Part shown: positions 1-4,490 of the stretch, piece by piece | Layout of the letters: each line of letters begins with the position of its first letter | Position numbering within the stretch: the stretch's first letter is position 1 | DNA from: Thermoleophilaceae bacterium | GTDB taxonomy: Bacteria > Actinomycetota > Thermoleophilia > Solirubrobacterales > Thermoleophilaceae | Length of the DNA: 5,672 nt | Assembly (NCBI GenBank): GCA_013695885.1 | Contig: JACCZP010000002.1 | Location: 1-5,672 of the forward strand | Direction: 5' to 3' | Position numbers and translations under genes: made by a program | Notes under the pieces: model-generated | What the model was told of the DNA's origin: nothing | What the model saw: only the letters and a program-made list of their open reading frames with translations | Databases searched by the model: none

Positions 1-575
1 CCGACGCGGAGATGGCTCGCCGCGACACGGGTGAGCACCGCGCCGGGCAGCAAGGTGTCCCGCGCGACCTGATCGCCGGTGGCCACCACAGCGAGCGCCC
101 GGGTAGTCGGAATTCCGAGCGCATGCATCGCCTCTCCGATCACGTACTCGCGCAGCATGGGGCCGACGGCTGCCTTCCCATCACCGCCTCGTGCGAACGG
201 CGTGCGGCCCGAGCCCTTGAGGTGCAGGTCGCGACGGCGTCCGTGGACGTCGAGGACCTCGCCGAGCAGGAGCGCTCGGCCATCCCCGAGGCGGGGCGAG
301 TACCCGCCGAACTGATGGCCGGCGTAGGCCTGGGCGACCGGTGACGCTCCGTGGGGCGTGGTGTGGCCGACGAGGACGGCGACACGGTCGGGTGCTCTCA
401 GCGCGTCGGCTTCGACACCCAGCTCCTCGGCCAACTCCTCGTTGAGCGCCAGCAACCGGGGCGCCGGCGCCGACGCCGCTTGCCAGGCGCCGGCGTCGCG
501 CGGCTCGTACAGGCCTCCCAGTTCGCGGACATAGGAGTTGTCGAACGCGAACAGCGGCCGGGCAGCAACGCTCAC
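1..575 (-). CDS. selO: SelO-family protein adenylyltransferase, N-terminal part (3' end beyond the window)
   Basis: SelO (YdiU/UPF0061) proteins are pseudokinase-fold enzymes that transfer AMP from ATP to protein hydroxyl groups and are linked to redox stress. Translating the minus strand from the GTG at 575 gives 191 uninterrupted residues running off the left edge, about 40% of the usual length. Family hallmarks in order are FDNSYVREL near residue 11, [19 protein letters not shown] at 83-101, [19 protein letters not shown] at 116-134, [20 protein letters not shown] at 141-160 and VVATG at 163-167. Lys120 and Glu143 lie 23 residues apart, the spacing I recall for the catalytic Lys113/Glu136 pair of Pseudomonas syringae SelO. 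The start is fixed by an in-frame TAG directly before the GTG. The Shine-Dalgarno sequence is weak. Bacterial SelO normally lacks selenocysteine, so its position near selenoprotein genes may be coincidence. The family call is secure; the protein targets are unknown. Confidence 0.93.
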   Translation of the reverse strand, partial: MSVAARPLFAFDNSYVRELGGLYEPRDAGAWQAASAPAPRLLALNEELAEELGVEADALRAPDRVAVLVGHTTPHGASPVAQAYAGHQFGGYSPRLGDGRALLLGEVLDVHGRRRDLHLKGSGRTPFARGGDGKAAVGPMLREYVIGEAMHALGIPTTRALAVVATGDQVARDTLLPGAVLTRVAASHLRV

Positions 576-582
576 CTACCTG

Positions 583-588
583 AGACTA
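583..588 (-). promoter_or_regulatory. Candidate -10 box for a leaderless selO transcript
   Basis: The minus strand reads TAGTCT, matching the TAnnnT -10 pattern common in actinobacteria, with 7 bases between its end and the GTG of selO. That spacing would put the transcription start at or next to the start codon, which agrees with the lack of a good ribosome binding site. No clear -35 element is visible. A six-base match is weak evidence on its own. Confidence 0.3.
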
Positions 589-657
589 ACTCGGCCGTGG
601 CCGGGCTCCCGACCGGCGATCCCTCGGACCCTCCGGCCTCGGTGCGTCTGCGCCGAG

Positions 658-663
658 TACCTT
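658..663 (+). promoter_or_regulatory. Candidate -10 box for a leaderless transcript of the 157-residue gene
   Basis: TACCTT fits TAnnnT and ends 10 bases before the GTG at 674, which has no purine-rich Shine-Dalgarno sequence upstream. A transcript beginning just before or at the GTG is plausible. There is no convincing -35 element. The support is the spacing and the mirrored arrangement at selO. Confidence 0.27.
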
Positions 664-673
664 CTCCGCGACG

Positions 674-1147
674 GTGGACCTCAAGCTCCTCGCGATCTAC
701 CTACAGGACCACCTGGCGGGCGCGAGCGCCGGCCGCGAGTTGGTCAAGCGCGCACACGCCAGCAATGCGTCGACCAGCCTTGGGACCTTCCTCGCCGATC
801 TGACGCGGGAGATCGAGGAGGACCGTCAGTCCCTGCTCGAAGCGATGCGTCGCGTCGAGGTCACTCCCGACCGCGTCAAGCAAGCCCTCGGCATCGCCGG
901 CGAGCGGGTGGGCCGGCTGAAGCTGAACGGGCGCCTCCGGGGCTACTCCCCTCTTAGTCGCGTCGTCGAGCTCGAGGGATTGGCCTTCGGGGTGCACAGC
1001 AAGATGGCGTGCTGGCGGACGCTCGCCGCCGCGTCCGTGAACGACGCTCGCTTGCGGGGTCTTGACTTCGCCGCTCTCATCGACCGAGCGGGCCGGCAGC
1101 TCGAGCAGCTCGAGGACCATCGGCGCAAAGCCATCGCGCTGTTGTAG
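674..1147 (+). CDS. Helical protein of unknown function, 157 residues
   Basis: I cannot assign a function. The protein starts at GTG (MDLKLLAIYL), ends at TAG, and appears soluble, with no signal peptide or membrane segment. It looks almost entirely alpha-helical. An amphipathic first helix contains YLQDHLAGASAGRELV (residues 9-24), followed by an acidic helix with DLTREIEEDRQSLLEAMRR and a basic central segment GRLKLNGRLRGYSPLSRVVELEG (about 80-102). The C-terminal helix is rich in Gln, Leu and Glu. The overall style resembles short helical hypothetical proteins that I recall as widespread in actinobacteria, and it is loosely reminiscent of ferritin-like four-helix bundles. I see no metal-ligand ExxH pattern. 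It is divergent from selO and convergent with the grd operon, 37 bases from the trxB stop. Reality as a gene is supported by its order, low-complexity-free composition and the open minus-strand neighbours ending on either side. Confidence 0.75.
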   Translation: MDLKLLAIYLQDHLAGASAGRELVKRAHASNASTSLGTFLADLTREIEEDRQSLLEAMRRVEVTPDRVKQALGIAGERVGRLKLNGRLRGYSPLSRVVELEGLAFGVHSKMACWRTLAAASVNDARLRGLDFAALIDRAGRQLEQLEDHRRKAIALL

Positions 1148-1182
1148 GCGGCCTACGTCACGGGAGCCGCCGCCCGCGGGCG
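1144..1182. terminator. Weak hairpins between convergent genes, possible bidirectional terminator
   Basis: The gap between the helical gene and trxB holds two short inverted repeats. GTAGG-CGG-CCTAC at 1144-1156 overlaps the TAG stop of the plus-strand gene. A perfect 12-base palindrome CGCCCGCGGGCG lies at 1171-1182. Neither is followed by a real T-tract on either strand, so this is not a classical intrinsic terminator. Convergent position is the main argument. Confidence 0.25.
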
Positions 1183-1184
1183 TT

Positions 1185-2180
1185 CTAACCCGTGGTCGCT
1201 TCGACCTCGTCGCGGGAGACCCAGTGGGCCTCCTCGGACGGTGGGGTGTCGCGCAGGTACCACTCGGCGTCCAGCGCCGCCTGGCAGCCCGTCCCCGCAG
1301 CGGTGACCGCCTGGCGGTATGTGTGGTCCACGAGGTCTCCCGCGGCGAACACCCCCGGCAGGCCGGTGCTCGTGGACTTGCCCTCGGTCAGCACGTAGCC
1401 GCCGTCGTCCAGCTCGACCTGGCCCTCCACGAGCGCCGAATTGGGTGTGTGCCCGATGGCGACGAAGGCGCCGTCGACCTCGAGCTCACGCTCCTCCTCG
1501 CTGTCGACATGGCGGAGCCGCGCTCGCCCCAGCGAGCCGTCCGTATCCTCGAAGCAGTCGACCTCGTAGGGGGTGAGGAGCTCTACGTTGTCGAGCTCCC
1601 GGACGCGCTCCATCATGATCTTCGAGGCCCGGAACTCGTCGCGGCGGTGGACGACCGTCACCTCGCTCGCGAACTTGGAGAGGCAGAGCGCGTCCTCCAT
1701 CGCGGTGTCGCCCCCGCCGACGACCATGGTGGGCTGGTCGCGGAAGAAGGCTGCGTCGCAGGTCGCGCAGTAGGACACTCCGCGCGCCGCGAGCTCCTTC
1801 TCGCCGGGCGTGCCGAGCTTCTTCGGCTCGGCGCCCATGGCCAGGATCACCGCCCGGGCGCGGTGCTCGCGGTCGTCGACGAAGACGCTGTGGAGCGAGC
1901 CATCGCTCGACAGCTCGACGCGGGTCACGTCCTCCGTCACGATCCGGGTCCCAAAGCGCTCCGCCTGGTCGCGGAGCTCATCCATCATGTCCGGGCCCTC
2001 GACACCCTTGCGGTAGCCGGGATAGTTCTCGACCTGGCCCGTCGTCCGGAGCTGTCCGCCCCATCCGTAGCCCTCGAAGAGCAGCGGCACCAGGTCCGCG
2101 CGCGATGCGTACAGGGCAGCCGTGTAACCGGCCGGCCCGCTGCCGATGATGATGATGTTCTCGACGTCCGGTTCGCTCAC
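1185..2180 (-). CDS. trxB: Thioredoxin reductase of the glycine-reductase operon
   Basis: This is an FAD- and NADPH-dependent thioredoxin reductase of the low-molecular-weight class, 331 residues and of normal family length. The FAD-binding motif GSGPAG is at 13-18, followed by GWGGQL at 39-44. The redox disulfide CATC is at 138-141, the NADPH-binding GGGDTA at 155-160, HRRDEFRA (typical of NADPH preference) at 178-185, and the second FAD motif FAAGD at 278-282. It is the last gene of the operon, 8 bases after the grdA stop, and its expected job is to pass electrons from NADPH to the neighbouring TrxA. The GTG start is chosen because the family N-terminus allows little shift. A GAGGAG sits 14 bases upstream, further than usual, so translation may depend on coupling to grdA. 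The C-terminal tail after about residue 311 is acidic and not conserved. Confidence 0.97.
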   Translation of the reverse strand: MSEPDVENIIIIGSGPAGYTAALYASRADLVPLLFEGYGWGGQLRTTGQVENYPGYRKGVEGPDMMDELRDQAERFGTRIVTEDVTRVELSSDGSLHSVFVDDREHRARAVILAMGAEPKKLGTPGEKELAARGVSYCATCDAAFFRDQPTMVVGGGDTAMEDALCLSKFASEVTVVHRRDEFRASKIMMERVRELDNVELLTPYEVDCFEDTDGSLGRARLRHVDSEEERELEVDGAFVAIGHTPNSALVEGQVELDDGGYVLTEGKSTSTGLPGVFAAGDLVDHTYRQAVTAAGTGCQAALDAEWYLRDTPPSEEAHWVSRDEVEATTG

Positions 2181-2188
2181 GTGGCCCG

Positions 2189-2665
2189 CTACGCCTCCTC
2201 TCCCGCCTTGGTACGCATGTTCCTGACAGCCTCGGCCAGGGCCTCGGCCTCCAGGGTGTCGGCCATCACCCCGACCTGGTCCTCCCAGACGTCGTCGGGA
2301 ACCTCGCTCTGTATCTCGTCCTCCAGCACGTGGAATACGTCGAGACCCAACTGGGTCTCCGTCAATGCACCCGCGTAGGTCGGGTCGCCGAACACGATCG
2401 TCTCCGCCGCGATCTCCGCGGCTTCGGCGTCCGGCGCCCCCAGCACCACCAGGAGCTCGTCTCGAGCATGCTCATCGGCGAGCTTCTTGATCTTCTCCTG
2501 GCTTCCCAGGTCCATTGCACCGGATGCCGTTCAGACGAAGCACTCGGTTGCGGACAGGACGACTTCGCCGCCGGCCGCCTTGATGCACGCCTCGATCGCC
2601 GGCCCCGAGACGCCGTCCCGCTCGCCCAGGGCGACCACCTTCTTCCCCTCGAGCAATTCCCTCAC
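2189..2665 (-). CDS. grdA: Glycine/sarcosine/betaine reductase selenoprotein A (contains selenocysteine)
   Basis: GrdA is the small selenoprotein carrier of the reductase. Its Sec receives the carboxymethyl group from protein B, and oxidation regenerates a Cys-Sec bond that thioredoxin reduces. Reading the in-frame TGA at 2533-2531 as Sec gives one 158-residue protein, normal for the family. Landmarks are GKKVVALGERDGVSGPAIE (7-25), ECFVU with Cys42 and Sec45, then TASGAMDLGSQ, and GDPTYAGALTETQLGLDVFH in the second half. Identity holds on both sides of the TGA, so this is recoding and not a broken gene. The GTG start overlaps the trxA stop (GTGA), with AGGA 9 bases upstream; a TTG three codons later is a less likely start. 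It sits between trxA and trxB, its reductants. The same GrdA can serve glycine, sarcosine or betaine reductase, so it does not reveal the substrate. Confidence 0.97.
2497..2510 (-). promoter_or_regulatory. Candidate SECIS hairpin of grdA
   Basis: A perfect five-pair stem CCTGG-GAAG-CCAGG begins 21 bases after the selenocysteine TGA, so its loop starts at base 26. This is in the range for bacterial SECIS elements, and the loop begins with G as is usual. SelB would bind it to deliver Sec-tRNA. A competing imperfect stem, TCCGGT paired with ACC(T)GGG around 2504-2524, lies closer to the TGA and could be the functional one. The choice cannot be settled by eye. Confidence 0.45.
2531..2533 (-). other. 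Selenocysteine UGA codon in grdA
   Basis: The minus-strand TGA follows TGC-TTC-GTC (Cys-Phe-Val) and precedes ACG-GCA-TCC, giving CFVU-TAS. This is the conserved redox motif of GrdA, in which the UGA always encodes Sec. The reading frame continues unbroken with family-matching sequence. Confidence 0.96.
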
Positions 2666-3000
2666 CCCCCCTCGTCCTGCTCGTCGTAGTTCTCCTTCAG
2701 CCACTCCTCGAGCTGCGGCGGCTTCAGGTCCGGATCGCTGAGCCGCGCCACCTCCTCTCCCTCCCGGAAGAGCAGGAACGTCGGGAGGCCCATCACCTTG
2801 AGGTCGATGCACACCCGCCGCGCCTTCGGCGCCTCCAGCTTAGCCACACGCAACTCCGGCCGCTCGCCGGCCATGCGCTCGACTTCGGGCTCGAGCGCCA
2901 GGCACGGCTTGCATTCCGGACCCCAGAAGTCGACCAGGACGGTGCCCTCCCCGACGACGTCCCAGAAGTCCTCGCGACTCGCCTCGACGACCTCTCCCAT
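2662..3000 (-). CDS. trxA: Grd-type thioredoxin
   Basis: This is a 112-residue thioredoxin that should carry electrons from TrxB to GrdA. Its active site is WGPECKPC (residues 26-33), with the redox cysteines at 30 and 33. It differs from the classical WCGPC by extra residues between Trp and the first Cys. As I recall, thioredoxins of clostridial glycine-reductase operons have a similar WGxxCxPC site, so this marks the gene as pathway-specific. The KARRVCIDLKVMGLPTFLLF stretch (about 60-79) holds the cis-proline loop (LPTF) and matches that subgroup. An additional cysteine lies in this stretch. The ATG at 3000 is preferred over an upstream ATG at 3027 because it follows the grdC stop by one base and has GGAGG five bases before it. 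The stop overlaps the grdA start by four bases, which implies translational coupling. Confidence 0.95.
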   Translation of the reverse strand: MGEVVEASREDFWDVVGEGTVLVDFWGPECKPCLALEPEVERMAGERPELRVAKLEAPKARRVCIDLKVMGLPTFLLFREGEEVARLSDPDLKPPQLEEWLKENYDEQDEGG

Positions 3001-3001
3001 C

Positions 3002-4456
3002 TCAGCCTCCGTTCGGGTTTCGCTCAAGCAGCACGCTCATGCCGTCCGAGAGCTCGCTCATCCGGCCGAGGAACAGGCTGCCCTTGGCCAGCATCATCAC
3101 TCGCTCCGCTCCGCCCTCGCCGGTGAGCCGCCGGCAGGCGTGCGGGAGGTAGCAGAGCGCCGATGCGATGTGGCCCTGGGTCGGGGAGTATCCCGGCATG
3201 CCCCGCTCGGCCACGAAGCTGTCCATGTCGTCGCGCTCGATCTCGCCGCGGCGCTTCGCCAGCGCGGCGATGATCTTGTAGTTGCGCTCCGGAACGTTGC
3301 CCGAGCCCTGTGGCTCGGTCACCTCGGGGTTGTGGAGCTCGGTCGCGTAGTCGTCGACGCCGAGCATCTCGATGCCCACGCGCTCGAGCGGCTCCACGGC
3401 CAGCGCCCGCATGATCCGGTCGTTCGAGCCGCCGGCCTTGACCGTGTGGCGGCCGACCGCGTCGAGCCTGATGCGCGGCGAGCCGCCGTCGTCGCGCTCC
3501 ACGAGCGCGGCGGCGCCGGCGAGCACGTCCTCGAGCACGGGCATCTCGTGCTTCAGGTGGCCCTCGAACTTCATGCCGAGCTTCGGGAGCGAGCCGCCGG
3601 CCACCACCGCGACTCGCTGGAACACCCCGGCGCTCACCAGACTGGCCGCCACCACCAGCGCCGGGATGGGTGCGGCGCAGAAGTTCTTCAGGTCCGCGCC
3701 CGATGCCTCCCCCAGTCCCGCCGCCGCCGCCACGCTCTTGCCCAGGTTCCCGCCGCCGCGCTGATAGCGATCGCCGATGGCCTCCTCGCCGCAGCCGATC
3801 ACATAGTCGATCGAGTCGGGGTCGATATCCGCCCCTCGCACGAGGTGGAGGAGTGCCAGCGTTGCGGTGGCCTTCGCCGCCAGGTTCTCGAGCAGCACCG
3901 GCGCGTGGAGGGCGACGTCCTCCTCGTCGGCGCGGTGCATCGCTCCCACCAGGTGCTCACCACCGAGGTGCAGCGGCAGCGAGCCGGGGCGCTCGGCGGC
4001 CTCCTCGGGGTCGCCGGCCGCCGCGCCGAGGCGGTCGAGGTCGAGGCTCTCCCCGAGCGGGTGCCGGTCGAGCGCCGCGGCGGCCCGCTCGCATACCTCC
4101 TCGCCGAGGGTCAGGAGCTCGAACTCGTCGACCGCGGCCATCAGCCCGAGGAGCTCCTCCTCGGGCATGTGCTCGCCGTGGGGGGCGAAGCGCTCGGCGC
4201 CGTCCGCGCTCGCCGACACCCACGGGCGCTCGGGAAGCTCCCGGGGATGGAGGGCCCCCAGGAAGGCCTGGTTGGGCGGGTAGGCCATGGCCTCCTCGAA
4301 GGTGCGCAGGCTTCCGAACAGAGCTTCGGCGAGGTCGGGATCGGCCTCCAGCTCACGTGCGGGCTTCGACCCGTGCCGCACCATGCCGGGGGCGTGGGCG
4401 AGGACGAGCCTCGCCTGCGAGACCACCGGACCCTGCTCGCTCACGTCACTCCCCAT
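3002..4456 (-). CDS. grdC: Glycine/sarcosine/betaine reductase component C, beta subunit
   Basis: GrdC belongs to the FabH/thiolase-fold family. With GrdD it forms protein C, which takes the acyl group from GrdA and yields acetyl phosphate in the studied clostridia. The 484 residues cover the family (about 500-515). Landmarks are RTFEEAMAYPPNQAFLGAL (51-69), the glycine-rich GCGEEAIGDRYQRGGGN (221-237), the likely nucleophile Cys260 in LKNFCAAPIPAL, GGSLPKLGMKFEGHLKHEMP (287-306), YATELHNPEVTEPQGSGNVP (370-389), GYSPTQGHIASA with His429, and AKGSLFLGRMSELSDGMS near the end. No in-frame TGA occurs. The ATG at 4456 is the longest start, 34 bases after grdB; a GTG at 4444 preceded by GGGGAG is an equally credible start and would shorten the protein by four residues. 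Its usual partner grdD does not follow; trxA does. Confidence 0.95.
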   Translation of the reverse strand: MGSDVSEQGPVVSQARLVLAHAPGMVRHGSKPARELEADPDLAEALFGSLRTFEEAMAYPPNQAFLGALHPRELPERPWVSASADGAERFAPHGEHMPEEELLGLMAAVDEFELLTLGEEVCERAAAALDRHPLGESLDLDRLGAAAGDPEEAAERPGSLPLHLGGEHLVGAMHRADEEDVALHAPVLLENLAAKATATLALLHLVRGADIDPDSIDYVIGCGEEAIGDRYQRGGGNLGKSVAAAAGLGEASGADLKNFCAAPIPALVVAASLVSAGVFQRVAVVAGGSLPKLGMKFEGHLKHEMPVLEDVLAGAAALVERDDGGSPRIRLDAVGRHTVKAGGSNDRIMRALAVEPLERVGIEMLGVDDYATELHNPEVTEPQGSGNVPERNYKIIAALAKRRGEIERDDMDSFVAERGMPGYSPTQGHIASALCYLPHACRRLTGEGGAERVMMLAKGSLFLGRMSELSDGMSVLLERNPNGG

Positions 4457-4490
4457 CGTCCTGCCCCCGCCGACGTCGCTCGTCGCGTCG

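Noticed and set aside
12..344. A 110-codon open frame on the plus strand
   Set aside because: The minus strand here encodes continuous SelO sequence with catalytic motifs. The plus-strand translation has no family resemblance.
1062..2378. A 438-codon open frame on the plus strand
   Set aside because: It overlaps the end of the helical gene and lies antisense to trxB and part of grdA. trxB has all family motifs in the other strand, so this is a shadow.
2531..2812. grdA as a pseudogene interrupted by a stop codon
   Set aside because: The TGA falls exactly at the conserved Sec of the CFVU motif, and coding similarity continues without a frameshift.
3002..4456. A grdC-grdD fusion or a hidden grdD in this frame
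   Set aside because: Length and motifs are those of GrdC alone. No PlsX-like GrdD sequence is visible here or elsewhere in the window.
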